A stretch of 64,000 nucleotides of DNA from CAIYRG01 sp964494505 (GCA_964494505.1 CAZBRO010000029.1:12563-76562); one strand, 5' to 3'; shown: positions 43,501-52,495, counted from the stretch's first letter. Notes: generated by a model from the sequence alone, not told the origin. Numbers and translations: made by a program.

Positions 43501-43788
43501 CCGGGCGCTTGCTACACCGGTTCGCCGTTCTACGGGCCATACAGCACCTATCCCAACATGGCGCCGGCCCAGGTCTTCTTCGATCTGACGATTGGGTATC
43601 AGACCGGAGAAAAACCGGCGAACGAGTATCTGCGCAATCTCGGCATCCAGTTCACCATCAACGACCTGTTCGACAAACCGCCGCCGTTCGAAGTGGGCGC
43701 CCGCGGCAACGGCTCCATTCGTGCCTTCGAAAACGCATTCTCCGACCTGCAGCGGACCTTCACCCTCACTCTCACCAAGACCTGGTAG
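40570..43788 (+). CDS. Large TonB-dependent receptor
   Basis: The 1072-residue outer-membrane receptor begins with a signal peptide (LLGTASFMAIAVAGGARAQ). The plug domain shows VLITGSLIQGAAAVGV, ETLLLVNGLRWPPQN, IERIDVLSAGASATYGSDAT and AGVINVILRR. A long barrel follows with TRGSWGKSFRVPSF-like strands and ends TFTLTLTKTW, with the terminal aromatic residue. Large receptors of this type handle oligosaccharides, siderophores or peptides; nothing here indicates which. It is monocistronic, with a terminator 17 bp after its stop. Confidence 0.9.
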   Translation: MNSTTSRLGTLLGTASFMAIAVAGGARAQGQMTAQAAPQMPPEQVLITGSLIQGAAAVGVPVSDIRPADIVETGKLTVTEVLKTIPSLRIDAEASPTYGGGTLSFLQNVQIHGLGTGSGVETLLLVNGLRWPPQNYSNDTVNPSIIPPIAIERIDVLSAGASATYGSDATAGVINVILRRGYDGAMSQVSVTTNPDIGYLAESAAQLYGKSWDGGNVTLSYSFTDNRNEPTSKRSYYTQDFTPWGLMDLTPRGSSLPAIAHVGNATNVAAAPGLTYLPAGESNANGTLFCANCFSVPAGQNGKSLTWASIIANPGIKNEFNPWAYADARPRQQQNAVTGTFDQQLTNDFFGLGPVALFADGFYSNQRGKQIYPSGQGQARAEQQTNLLVPTINPYYPVGAPSGVRVDYSFALEMPAIVTGGEVATHWDVGFNLDKLPFDWIGKLTYSMSDDRNYGDVANSINPKNLSAALGNVVTTTAIGTFVKPAAIPYLNVFCDPRSFTCNDPATLAYIAGYRLQHETFKVQETGFNFNGPVFDLPGGPLKLAIAGQTLREHWTYVNIENDNTDSTIVVTNTPSANWQYSYAFFGQADIPIFGEANAIPFFQSLVVELGYRYDKYNNLSDPVWTPKAAVNWDVGEGLTLRGSWGKSFRVPSFAENDPGGSRVAGYNPLGGFSNATNVALLDCKSVNGSPAGVAIPGSLTALLNPTCSTNPSLVQPGGVSVELSGNGAAALLRGHGLSPQHLSQWSMGFNFTPQQPILGINLSGLNLDASFFRLEFTGLIASNSLGQGPNDPVSFPRYTVIPRPDLPITAPENKSFLDLVTALSVFPQRSGFTFDPAFIPNIKFIQDIALTNLGSRVFSGIDFDGRYDFDLANVGLTNMGSINIGAAGFYETIDKSRATADQPLVSVFTGKDSGNHLQRVRYRLGWSDDTWSVTAFANYFGHGANTATLGVNFAGNNLIPGCFFTAASSSLPGSGAPGACYTGSPFYGPYSTYPNMAPAQVFFDLTIGYQTGEKPANEYLRNLGIQFTINDLFDKPPPFEVGARGNGSIRAFENAFSDLQRTFTLTLTKTW

Positions 43789-43804
43789 ATTTCAGCAGCA
43801 TGCG

Positions 43805-43843
43805 AAAGGGCCGCGATCCATCGGGTCGCGGCCCTTTCGTTTT
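43805..43843 (+). terminator. Rho-independent terminator after the TonB receptor
   Basis: AAAGGGCCGCGA (43805-43816) pairs perfectly with TCGCGGCCCTTT (43826-43837), followed by CGTTTT. Strong 12-bp stem. Confidence 0.88.
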
Positions 43844-44067
43844 GGCCACGCTCAAGCCCGCGTCTCGGCGCAGCGTTAGGCTTTGCCCTACATGCCCGGG
43901 CGGCGAATCCGTACACAGAGCGATTTGAGGCGCATCTTCCGCGGATTTCGCGGTTTTCCTTCATCGTTTCCATACTGCGTGTGACGTCCTTACGCGCGCT
44001 TAATCATTATTTCAGCGTGCCGATGTCATATTCGCGGCCGTCGTTCCGCCGTAGCCCGCAGGATTTC

Positions 44068-44799
44068 ATGCTCCGACCGCTCTACGCCACGCTACCCCTT
44101 GCCCTGCGCGACAATGCCGAGTGGACGTGGCGCGCATTCCGAAAGACCAAGGCCTACGATCTCATGGTCGCGATGCCGCTGCTGCTCTGGTACGGCGCCT
44201 CGGTCGGACAGGTGATTCCGTCGCTCGCGGCGAAGCTGCTGACGCTCGATCCGACGGCCATGGATTTCGCCTTCATCGTCTCGGTGCTGGTGGAGATGGC
44301 GAGCGTTGCGATCATCGTGCTGGCGCTCATCTGTCTCCTGATGCGCGGTCCTGCCCGGGCCAAGGCAAAAGGGGCCACGCCGCGCATCGCCGCCCTTGGG
44401 GGCAGCTATCTGGGCGTGGCGATCGTGTGGCTTCCGCCCGCCGCCATCGGTATCCCGCTGTCGCTTGTTTCGCTCGTCCTCATGCTCGGCGGCATCGGCT
44501 TTTCGTTTCTGTCGCTGATGCATCTCGGCCGCTCCTTCAGCCTGATGGCCGAAGCCCGCGCGCTGGTTACCGACGGGCCTTATCGCCTGATCCGGCATCC
44601 GCTCTATCTCGGCGAATTGCTGACGCTGGTCGGATTCATGCTGCAATATATTTCGGCCTATGCGGTCGTGGTCGTGGGCCTGCAATTCGCCTTTCAGACC
44701 TACCGGATGCGGAACGAGGAACAGGTTTTGGCCTCGCAATTCCCGGAATATGAAGGCTACCGCTCGCGCACCTATCGCATTCTTCCGTGGCTGTATTGA
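44068..44799 (+). CDS. Isoprenylcysteine carboxyl methyltransferase (ICMT)-like membrane protein
   Basis: About 243 residues with several hydrophobic segments and the ICMT/PEMT signature: LVTDGPYRLIRHPLYLGELL then YRMRNEEQVLASQF and YEGYRSRTYRILPWLY. The family methylates isoprenoid-linked or lipid substrates at the membrane face with S-adenosylmethionine. In bacteria many members have unknown substrate. The start is uncertain: ATG at 44068 has an AGGAT nearby, and open frame extends upstream to a GTG at 43981. Confidence 0.78.
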   Translation: MLRPLYATLPLALRDNAEWTWRAFRKTKAYDLMVAMPLLLWYGASVGQVIPSLAAKLLTLDPTAMDFAFIVSVLVEMASVAIIVLALICLLMRGPARAKAKGATPRIAALGGSYLGVAIVWLPPAAIGIPLSLVSLVLMLGGIGFSFLSLMHLGRSFSLMAEARALVTDGPYRLIRHPLYLGELLTLVGFMLQYISAYAVVVVGLQFAFQTYRMRNEEQVLASQFPEYEGYRSRTYRILPWLY

Positions 44800-44913
44800 C
44801 GCCGCGCACTGGCTGGTCGCGAACGCCCGGCCATTGTCGCCCGTGCGGTGGATCATCATCCAACGCCGATATGAAGTAGGAGCTTTGGAGGCACGCCTCA
44901 CCTCCTGAAGCCT

Positions 44914-46695
44914 TCACCGAAAGCTGTAGTCGTAGCCTTCCAACTGGCTCAACAGGTCCGGCGGTGCATCCGTGGCCGTGATGCGGCCCTCGACCCGAGG
45001 CGCCACCGGCGAGAATCTGCCCAGATATTCGCGCATGATGTTGTGCATCGTGATGCCAGCCCGGCGCGGATTTGTCACGTTTTCCAGCCGGCAAAGCGTA
45101 TCGACGGGATCGCCGGAGCGTTCGCACGCAGCGAGCCGATAAGTCTTGTCAAGGTCGATGGGCCGGTCCGCGATTTTGATCCAGTTCACCCGCTTTCCAA
45201 AATCATTGCGCATCGTGAAATTGGCCGTCATGCCCTTGAAGCGCACGAGCCAACCGCCAAACCGCGAAGCTGGGTCTTTGGCAAAAACATTATCCAGTTC
45301 CTTTTCCAGCCAGTTCCACAGTTGCCGCCCGGTCGCTTCGCCATATTTGGCTTCGCTGTCTTCGGGGATCATGCTCCAGAGGTCGTCATTGGTGATCGGC
45401 GTCGGGGTCTTTCCATCGGCTGCGATCGGCGGGCAGAAGCGAAAGCCGTTGCTCAGCGCGACGTCGGGTTGCAATTTCCACATGATCGCGTCGGTGATCA
45501 GATTGTCCAACGGGTTCTCGATGACATAGTAACGGACAAGGGTTGTGTTCGTGCTTCCGACGACGGTACGAAGCCGTTCCCGATAAGGCGCGCTCACTTC
45601 GGCCACCAGGTCGAGCATGGCCTTGTCTGCCGGATATTTTTCCGGGTCTACTTCGAGAAGTTCGTAGTGGCTATCCTTGAGCTTGCCGTCTTCCAGGACC
45701 ACGTCGAGACGCGCCACAAAGGAACCGAACGCTCCGGGTTCGGTCACGCGCGCATATTTGCCGGCAATCGGCTTGCGCACGCGTTCATGCGTGTCGGCGC
45801 CCAGGATGAAATCCACGCCTCTCACTTCGGGCTTGTTGGCAAGGTTTACCTGTTGCGCGAGCCCCATATGCGTCACCAGGAAAACCATTGCGCATTGTTC
45901 GTAATCGCGCAGTACGCGGATGTAGTCCGCGACGTTCGCTTCCGGTTTCGTGAATGCGATGCCGTAGCTGTAAGCCGGCGACTGACGGTTCGACGTCAGC
46001 GGGTCGTTGTATCCGATAAAACCTATCTTCGCCCCGCCCACTTGTCCGATCCAATAAGGCGGAAAGATAAGTTCGCCCTTGAGACCGGCGTTCGGATCGG
46101 AAGCGATCTGGGCGGTTGCCGGATACGGCGCGTGAAACATGTTCGCGCAGACCTTTTGCGCGCGATAGGCACCGAGGTTCTTCAGCATCATTTCCTTGCC
46201 GTAGATCACCTCCCAATTGCCGGGCAGCACGAGGTCGTAACCGATCCGGTCCATGAGGGGCACAAGCGCGCGGCCCTGACTCAGCGCCGCCACGCCCCCG
46301 CCCTGGAAGCAGTCGCCGCCATCGATCAGAATCGTGTTGCCGGGGTCCTCCGCCCGCAGCGTGTCGATCATGGTTTTGAGCACACCAAATCCACCGCGCT
46401 TCCTGTAGACGGCTCGCCGGTTCTCGTAGAAGAACTCGTCGTGGGTTTGCAGTTGCGCGTGGATGTCGGCCGTGTGCAGGATGGTAAACTTGCTGGCTTT
46501 GCCGTTCAGCACCGCCCTGCTTCTCACCAGTTCATCGCGCCCGTCGCGCGATGCAGCCGAGGCCACCACTGGGCCCATTGCAAGGCCCGCACCCAGCGCA
46601 CTGAACAGACGCAGCATCTCGCGACGCTGGAAGCGGTTGCCGGGTTCGTTGGCGCTGTTGCAACCGTGGCCTGCAGGGTGTTTGGCGTCGCTCAC
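44914..46695 (-). CDS. SoxB-like / 5'-nucleotidase metallophosphoesterase, Tat-exported
   Basis: The 593-residue protein has a Tat-type leader (FQRREMLRLFSALGAGLA). Its metallophosphoesterase domain shows ILHTADIHAQLQ, ILIDGGDCFQGG, DLVLPGNWEVIYGKEMMLKN, VTHMGLAQQVN and GADTHERV. A C-terminal nucleotidase-like domain follows (from about 390; LDNLITDAIMWKLQPDVALS). The GNWEVIYG segment is close to SoxB, the thiosulfohydrolase, but no sox genes are present here. A general periplasmic nucleotidase/phosphohydrolase role is also possible. Catalytic metal ligands are intact. Confidence 0.85.
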   Translation of the reverse strand: MSDAKHPAGHGCNSANEPGNRFQRREMLRLFSALGAGLAMGPVVASAASRDGRDELVRSRAVLNGKASKFTILHTADIHAQLQTHDEFFYENRRAVYRKRGGFGVLKTMIDTLRAEDPGNTILIDGGDCFQGGGVAALSQGRALVPLMDRIGYDLVLPGNWEVIYGKEMMLKNLGAYRAQKVCANMFHAPYPATAQIASDPNAGLKGELIFPPYWIGQVGGAKIGFIGYNDPLTSNRQSPAYSYGIAFTKPEANVADYIRVLRDYEQCAMVFLVTHMGLAQQVNLANKPEVRGVDFILGADTHERVRKPIAGKYARVTEPGAFGSFVARLDVVLEDGKLKDSHYELLEVDPEKYPADKAMLDLVAEVSAPYRERLRTVVGSTNTTLVRYYVIENPLDNLITDAIMWKLQPDVALSNGFRFCPPIAADGKTPTPITNDDLWSMIPEDSEAKYGEATGRQLWNWLEKELDNVFAKDPASRFGGWLVRFKGMTANFTMRNDFGKRVNWIKIADRPIDLDKTYRLAACERSGDPVDTLCRLENVTNPRRAGITMHNIMREYLGRFSPVAPRVEGRITATDAPPDLLSQLEGYDYSFR

Positions 46696-47095
46696 AATCG
46701 TCTCATGCCGGGCAAGAATTCGCCGCGGCGGTTAGATCCGAGATAAAACCGTATTGTTCCTAACGCGCGGTTTTTTCAACTGTCGAATGCCCCATCCTCG
46801 CGTCCCCGCGCGACCATTCTAACCAAGTTGTACCTGCTGCCGACTCTTATGCCCTAATTATCAGGGGGGCGATGGTGAGATTCCGACGCAGCGCCCGGCG
46901 CAAACGCGATTCTGCCGCCCAATCATCGTCCTTCCGAACACGCGCTGCTGTGAATCGACGCCGATCCTGAGTGGCAGTGGGAGCCATTGTCCCGTTTAAC
47001 TGGCATGGATCCCATGCGGCGGGTACTATGCGCGGGGTAAACCCCGTCCGTCGCGATACAGTGCAGCCATCTCGACCAGTGAAGGAGCCGTTGCC
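46696..47095. other. Intergenic region between divergent genes
   Basis: The phosphoesterase (leftward) and the SMP-30-like gene (rightward) are divergent here. No RNA gene, repeat or protein was recognised. Confidence 0.4.
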
Positions 47096-48070
47096 ATGAT
47101 TCGACAGGCGCTTATGACGTTGACCCTCGCGCTGGCCGCGGGCCTCGGCGTCTCCCCGGTCGTCGCCCAGACTCCACCCAACACCGTTGCGCTGCAGCCG
47201 GCTCCCAACATCCCCGGCGTCATCGCCGGCGGCACGATGCCGGAGGTGGTCATCAAGGGATTGACAAGCTCGGACGACCCGTTCTGGTTGCCGAATGTCG
47301 GCCTCATCTTCTCGGAGTCGCAGGCCAACCGCATCGTGCGGCTGGACGAGCACGACCAGCCCGTCACCTTCCTGGGCGATCTGCTCAACCCGCTCGGCAT
47401 GACCTTCGACGCGAAGAACGGCGAGCTCGTTTCGATCCAAACGAAGCCCGGTTTCCTCGGACCTCGCGTCGTATGGCCGAAAGGGAAGGAGAGAATCATC
47501 GCTGACAATTACCAGGGGAAGAGCTTTGGCCGTCCCAACGACATCGTCGCGGACCTCAAGGGCGGCCTGTACTTCACGGACCCTCCGGCCTCCGCGGTGT
47601 ATTACGTGCCCCGCGGCGGCGCGATAATCCGCGTGGTGGAGGAAGGGATCAAATCTCCAAACGGCCTGCAGCTCAGCCACGACGAGAAGACGCTCTATGT
47701 GAACGACACCCAGGGCATCAACATCTACGCGTTCGACGTGCAGCCGGATGGGCGCCTCGCCAATCGGCGGGTCTTCGCCACCTATACAGGGCGCGACATG
47801 TCGCTGCCCCCGACGGCACCGCCGGTGTCGAGAGCCGATGGGCTGGTCACCGATGACGACGGCCGGCTGTATGCGCTGACGGATTCGGGCATCGAGGTCT
47901 TAAGCCCAACCGGACAGCACCTCGGCGCCATCCCGGTCTGGTGCATCACGCGGCGCTGTCAGAACCTGGGGTTCGGCGGCCCCGACAAGCGGACGCTCTA
48001 CGTGGCCGGTGGCGGCACGCTGCTTCGGATTCCGATGCTTACGCGCGGGTTCAGCGGCCGCGCAAAGTAG
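47096..48070 (+). CDS. Exported SMP-30/gluconolactonase-like protein
   Basis: The 324-residue protein has a signal peptide (LMTLTLALAAGLGVSPVVA) and beta-propeller segments: DPFWLPNVGLIFSESQANRI, GRPNDIVADLKGGLYFTDP, SPNGLQLSHDEKTLYVND, RADGLVTDDDGRLYALTDSG and GPDKRTLYVAGGG. This is the SMP-30/lactonase pattern with Asn and Asp in the expected metal places (PND and SPNG). It probably hydrolyses a lactone in the periplasm. The ATG at 47096 is preceded by GAAGGAG. Confidence 0.85.
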   Translation: MIRQALMTLTLALAAGLGVSPVVAQTPPNTVALQPAPNIPGVIAGGTMPEVVIKGLTSSDDPFWLPNVGLIFSESQANRIVRLDEHDQPVTFLGDLLNPLGMTFDAKNGELVSIQTKPGFLGPRVVWPKGKERIIADNYQGKSFGRPNDIVADLKGGLYFTDPPASAVYYVPRGGAIIRVVEEGIKSPNGLQLSHDEKTLYVNDTQGINIYAFDVQPDGRLANRRVFATYTGRDMSLPPTAPPVSRADGLVTDDDGRLYALTDSGIEVLSPTGQHLGAIPVWCITRRCQNLGFGGPDKRTLYVAGGGTLLRIPMLTRGFSGRAK

Positions 48071-48116
48071 GCAGACTGTCCGCCAAAAATGGGAGTCCCC
48101 TTTACGGGTACATGAC

Positions 48117-49526
48117 CTAGAGCGGCACCTGCAAGACGCACTCCAAACCGCGTGGGTCGAAGTCTATCCTCTCTCCCTCGGTATTACCGAAGGCGTGCCC
48201 GATAAGTCGCGAGCCGAAACCTTTGTGCTCGGGTGGTTTGACGGGAGGACCGCCGCGTTCTTTCCAATGCAGCGTTACGCAAGGCCCTTCTGCGGATCGC
48301 GATTGTTTCCAGAGCACGCTGACGCGGCCGGTTTGATTCGATAGAGCGCCGTATTTGACCGCATTTGTCGCGAGTTCGTGCAACGTCATCGCAACCCTCA
48401 ACGATCTGTTCGAATCCAGCCAGACATCGTCGGGACCTTCGATGAGGAAACGTTCGCGATGTTTTTCCTGGAAAGCATTGAGTACTGCGCCAATCACGTC
48501 CCGCAAGGACGCGCGATGCCATTGCTCCGACGTCAGGAGATCATGCGCACTTGCGAGCGATTGCAGCCGGGCGACGAATGCCGCGATTTCTTCCGCAGAT
48601 GCGCTGCGGAGCGTTTGCATTGCTATGGCCTGCACCGTCGCGAGCGTATTCTTGACGCGGTGCTTCATCTCCAAGAGCAACAGCGTTTTCTGCTCTTGGC
48701 TGCGTTTCAGCTCGGTTATGTTACGGGCAACCTTCGAGGCACCTATGATTCTTCCGTTGGCGTCCTTGACCGGAGACACCGTGAGCGAAATATCGACCAG
48801 GCTTCCGTCCTTGCGCCGGCGAACTGTCTCGTAATGATTGATCCGCTCGCCCAGCCTTATGCGTTGAAGAATGCGGACTTCCTCATCGAGCCGGTCCGGC
48901 GGAATCAATATGGTCACCGGCAGGCCGATGGTTTCTTCAGCGGTATAACCGAAGAGCCGCTCCGCCCCATTGTTCCAGCTGGAGATAACGCCATTCAGGT
49001 CCTTGCTGATGATTGCGTCGTCACAGGACTCGACGATCGAAGCAAGACGAAACGCGGACATCTCGGCTCGTTTGAGATCGCTGACATCCACCAACATATT
49101 GACCGCTCCGATGAGTCTGCCGGACTCGCCGTAAAGCGGTGTCGGATAGGGAATGAATGGCACACGGCTGCCGTCCGGACGTTCGGCGATAGCCTCCATG
49201 CCGCGAATCGGCCGTTCCTCTTTCAGCGCCAGTGCCATGGGACATTGACCATGCGGCAAAGGCCGCCCGTCCGGCCAATAGAGTTTCCAGGAGCCGCACC
49301 ACTCGCTCTTGCCCAGTTCCGGACGGCAGCCCCAAAGTGCCGCGGCGGCTTCGTTGAAATAGGTTATCCGCCCCTTGGCGTCGGTGGCGTAAATCGCGGC
49401 TGGAAGCTCGTCCAGGACCTTGCGAAAATATCCCTCGCTGCGAAGCGCCGTCACATCCGTTTTTCGCGGAAAAATAATTGGCTGGTCAAGCTCCAGCTCT
49501 GGCGTGTAACCGAGACGTTCACTCAT
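48117..49526 (-). CDS. PAS-PAS HWE-type histidine kinase
   Basis: This 469-residue soluble kinase has two PAS domains (about 35-150, IYATDAKGRITYFNEAAAAL; about 165-280, IVESCDDAIISKDLNGVISS) and an HWE kinase module: LLLEMKHRVKNTLATVQAIA, MTLHELATNAVKYGALS and VTLHWKERGGPPV, with no classical H-box. The ATG at 49526 (ERLGYTPEL) follows GGGGAATAT; the frame stays open to a GTG at 49568 without a ribosome site. HWE kinases are common in alphaproteobacteria, often in light or general stress signalling. No cognate regulator is adjacent. Confidence 0.85.
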   Translation of the reverse strand: MSERLGYTPELELDQPIIFPRKTDVTALRSEGYFRKVLDELPAAIYATDAKGRITYFNEAAAALWGCRPELGKSEWCGSWKLYWPDGRPLPHGQCPMALALKEERPIRGMEAIAERPDGSRVPFIPYPTPLYGESGRLIGAVNMLVDVSDLKRAEMSAFRLASIVESCDDAIISKDLNGVISSWNNGAERLFGYTAEETIGLPVTILIPPDRLDEEVRILQRIRLGERINHYETVRRRKDGSLVDISLTVSPVKDANGRIIGASKVARNITELKRSQEQKTLLLLEMKHRVKNTLATVQAIAMQTLRSASAEEIAAFVARLQSLASAHDLLTSEQWHRASLRDVIGAVLNAFQEKHRERFLIEGPDDVWLDSNRSLRVAMTLHELATNAVKYGALSNQTGRVSVLWKQSRSAEGPCVTLHWKERGGPPVKPPEHKGFGSRLIGHAFGNTEGERIDFDPRGLECVLQVPL

Positions 49527-49966
49527 ATATTCCCCGAGCGCTTTGGCTGACACGCGATTATTCCCCACAATTCAACTGCTTGAACGCATCTTTGTTCCTT
49601 TCATGGGTGCTATTTTGTGCAGGTCATTTGGTGCGCCATCGTGCAATCCCCCAATCTCCCCAACGCCCAGCCCCCTCTCTCCACGCTGCGATGGCCCCTC
49701 GTCATCCTGATAAGCGGTCTGCCTGACGCCGGCAGGCGTTACGGAAAGCAGCCATGGAACGCTTCCAACTGCGATTGCAGGCGGTGCGCTGCGGACTGAC
49801 CGAATGCCAAAAATTGGCGATCGCGCTGTGTGGCCGAACCTCGTTTTGGCCCCTGCCCCAACCCCGACGCCTTTACGAAACTCTTAGCATTGCGTGAGGC
49901 TGGTTTTCGCAACCGTTCCGGCGCGCCGCGGGTACCTTTTCCCTCGCTGAATGAGGAGGAACCACT
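49527..49966. other. Intergenic region, nothing recognised
   Basis: Divergent spacing between the HWE kinase and the hemerythrin gene. It should hold both promoters. No repeat or RNA gene was seen. Confidence 0.4.
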
Positions 49967-50653
49967 ATGATTGCTGCCCCGCGATATGACATGTACCGGC
50001 TCATCCATAAGGCCCTGCGCGTCTGCATGGCCGAAGCCCTTGCCGCCGTCGGACGGATGGATCCGGAGGACGACGGCGAGCGGAAAGCCGCTTTGGCGCA
50101 AGTCGGCGAGATGCTCGGCTATTGTCAGAGCCATTTGAAGAAAGAGGATGCCTTCGTCCACCCCGCCATGGAGGCGCGCGCCCCGGGATCGTCCGGGCAG
50201 ACGTCCGGCGACCACACAAGCCACGTGCATTGGTTCCGGGATCTCGAAACCGCTGTCGTGGCCGTCGAACAGGCCGAGCACGAGACGAAAGCGGCCGCTG
50301 CCGCTGCGCTCTATCTCAGCCTCGCGCTATTCGTCGGCGAGAACTTCGTCCACATGCATGCCGAGGAGACTACGAACAACGAGGTGCTCTGGCGGACGTA
50401 TAGCGACCCGGAACTGATTGCCATCGAGCAGGCGATCGTTGCCTCGCTGTCGCCGCAGGAAAAGGCGTTCTCGTTGCGATGGATGCTTCCGGTGCTGACC
50501 CCCGCGGAACGCGCCCAGATGCTCCGCGCCATGCGGCCGGCCATGCCGGCCGAAGCCTTTGCGGGCATTCTGGCGACGCTCAGGCCGTGGTTGAGCGACG
50601 TGAATTGGTGGAAGCTCACCGCAACGTTCGACGCGCCGGGCCTTGCGGTCTGA
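49967..50653 (+). CDS. Hemerythrin-domain protein
   Basis: The 228-residue protein resembles hemerythrin-like HHE proteins. Histidines and glutamates are spaced for a di-iron site: YRLIHKALRVCM, LGYCQSHLKKEDAFVHPAM, SHVHWFRDLETAV and NFVHMHAEETTNNEVLW. The C-terminal part (MLPVLTPAERAQMLRAMRPA) is helical and of unknown role. These proteins sense or bind oxygen, nitric oxide or iron. GAGGAGGAACC precedes the ATG. It converges with a PPOX-GAF gene. Confidence 0.82.
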   Translation: MIAAPRYDMYRLIHKALRVCMAEALAAVGRMDPEDDGERKAALAQVGEMLGYCQSHLKKEDAFVHPAMEARAPGSSGQTSGDHTSHVHWFRDLETAVVAVEQAEHETKAAAAAALYLSLALFVGENFVHMHAEETTNNEVLWRTYSDPELIAIEQAIVASLSPQEKAFSLRWMLPVLTPAERAQMLRAMRPAMPAEAFAGILATLRPWLSDVNWWKLTATFDAPGLAV

Positions 50654-50672
50654 TTTCCGAAGCGATTTTCGT

Positions 50673-52025
50673 TCAGGCACCGCCGCCCGGCATCTCGACC
50701 AGCTTGACCGGGCGGCGGACAACCAGCCGGAAACGGCCGCGCGCTGTCTTTTCCAGGCGCAGGAACGAGCAGCGCTCCGTCAATCGCCGCTCGAGCAGGA
50801 TCAGGCGCGCCTCGAGATTCTCCGATAGCGAGGGGAGACGGAGCCCCGGGTCGAGGCGCAATTCCCTGTTGGTGAACTCGTTCCGCCGGCCGGCCGCGTA
50901 TTGGAGCAGCAGCTTCCAAATGATCGCACCCGCGACCCCTTTGATGAGATAGTCGTCGTCGATGAACACGCTTCCGTCGGCGGCATAATGGCGAATGACG
51001 GCGGGCGAACCCGAAGGGGGAGATATGTGCGTGCCGGAAACCGCACCCTCATCAGCCGCAGCCGTGCTCTGCTGAAGCGCCGACAGCGCCACGCCTAGCT
51101 GCGCCGTCACCGTCGCGAGCGCGTCTTCCTCGTCATATCCGAAGCGCAGATCCTCCGCACTCTCGACGAACAGCACGCCGAACAATCGCCCGCCGGCAAC
51201 GATCGGCACGGCGAGCTGGCTGTGGGGCTCGGCAAGGCCGGGCAAGGGGATCTTCGCCTCGATCGCGCCCGGCAATCCGACGGCGGCGCTGCTTTCCTGA
51301 ATCGCCCGGCTGTAGACGTAATCGGAGGCAAAATGACTGATCCGGATCGGGGTGCGCTCTCGCGCGGCGACTCCGACGATGCCATCTCCGAGCGCAATCT
51401 CAGAGCCTACGCCGGAGACATCATAGCCTGAGCTGGCGACGGTATAGAGCCGGCCGGCCGCATCGTCGACCATGAGCAGCATTGCATGCTCGATGCCATA
51501 CAAGCTGCGAAGGTCGGAAAGGAGCTGATCGAGAATTGTGGACATCTCGGTGCCGGCCGCCAGGCGCTCGCAGCAGGCGCGCGTCGCCGACAGCAGGCTC
51601 GGGCGTGGCTCTTCGGGCAACTGCGCGCCGGGCACGGTCTGGATCGTGAGCACCTCATAGATATCGGCGCCGAGCAGGCGGAAGATGCCCTGCATACCGG
51701 TATGCGATGCGGTGCCGGCGAGCTTCGCCTTCATGTTCTGGAACAAGGCCCCGGCGGTTTCGGTTCGGAGATATTTGAGGGCCAGCTGATAGGTCGCCGC
51801 GGTGACCGGATGTATTACTTCGACCGTCGCAAAGGGGTTGGCGAGGATGTTCTGGCGGGTCTTGTTGAAGAACTGATACGAAAGCCCAACGTGGCGGCTG
51901 TCGACATACTGCACCTGGGACAGCATGGTCACATTGGGCGTGCCATCGGGGGCACAGGTGGCGATGCTCGCTGGAAGGTCGCCGTCCAGGCAGCGGCGGA
52001 TCGCATCAACGGTGAGCTTCGTCAT
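50673..52025 (-). CDS. Flavin split-barrel (PPOX) plus GAF domain protein
   Basis: This 450-residue protein has an N-terminal pyridoxamine-phosphate-oxidase-like split barrel (residues 5-130; ASIATCAPDGTPNVTMLSQV, GLSYQFFNKTRQNILANPFA) and a GAF domain (about 165-330; YGIEHAMLLMVDDAAGRLYT, LGDGIVGVAARERTPIRISH). A C-terminal region (RHYAADGSVFIDDDYLIKGV, WKLLLQYAAGRRNEFTNREL) resembles the winged-helix-like tail found after GAF domains in some signalling proteins. The ATG overlaps the stop of the gene before it (ATGA). It may be a redox or flavin sensor. Confidence 0.78.
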   Translation of the reverse strand: MTKLTVDAIRRCLDGDLPASIATCAPDGTPNVTMLSQVQYVDSRHVGLSYQFFNKTRQNILANPFATVEVIHPVTAATYQLALKYLRTETAGALFQNMKAKLAGTASHTGMQGIFRLLGADIYEVLTIQTVPGAQLPEEPRPSLLSATRACCERLAAGTEMSTILDQLLSDLRSLYGIEHAMLLMVDDAAGRLYTVASSGYDVSGVGSEIALGDGIVGVAARERTPIRISHFASDYVYSRAIQESSAAVGLPGAIEAKIPLPGLAEPHSQLAVPIVAGGRLFGVLFVESAEDLRFGYDEEDALATVTAQLGVALSALQQSTAAADEGAVSGTHISPPSGSPAVIRHYAADGSVFIDDDYLIKGVAGAIIWKLLLQYAAGRRNEFTNRELRLDPGLRLPSLSENLEARLILLERRLTERCSFLRLEKTARGRFRLVVRRPVKLVEMPGGGA

Positions 52026-52495
52026 GTGTCGATGCGATTCCCGGCGACCGGCCCAGGCGTTTGGCTGAATGCGGCATATGGCGTGAAGGCGATCGCAGTG
52101 AGATCGGCGGGCGCCGTGTCGACAACCGTTCGCGCGAGCACCCCCCGGTGCCCAACTCTCTCGATGTCCGCAGCGAAGAGATCGAGATAGGCCGCAATCC
52201 GCCCGGCGTCGCAGCTCTCGACTTCGACCAGTCGCGCCGACTTGGCCTTGAGCTGAAGGCTGCGGTTGCTGCTCGGCTCGCTGAAGCTGACAGCCAGCGC
52301 GCCACTTCTCCGGATCGCGTCGAGAACAAGCGGATATTTCCGTCGCGACAGAAAAATGGTGACCCGCGACCGGTCGGGCGCAACCAGACAGCCGGCGCAC
52401 CGTCCGAGGAGCGGCCGATTTTGCGAATCCCGCGACGCAACGATGATGCTTACGCCGCTCTCGAGGAATGCGGAGTGCTCGATGCTGATCTGCAA
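52022..52495 (-). CDS. PNPOx-like split-barrel protein, partner of the PPOX-GAF gene
   Basis: The 157-residue protein looks like a stand-alone flavin split barrel: VSIIVASRDSQNRPLLGRCA, SRVTIFLSRRKYPLVLDAIR and GALAVSFSEPSSNRSLQLKA. It ends with a TGA that overlaps the ATG of the PPOX-GAF gene, so the two are translationally coupled and probably heteromeric or sequential. FMN or F420 binding cannot be told. The N-terminal ATG at 52495 has no strong ribosome site visible. Confidence 0.68.
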   Translation of the reverse strand: MQISIEHSAFLESGVSIIVASRDSQNRPLLGRCAGCLVAPDRSRVTIFLSRRKYPLVLDAIRRSGALAVSFSEPSSNRSLQLKAKSARLVEVESCDAGRIAAYLDLFAADIERVGHRGVLARTVVDTAPADLTAIAFTPYAAFSQTPGPVAGNRIDT

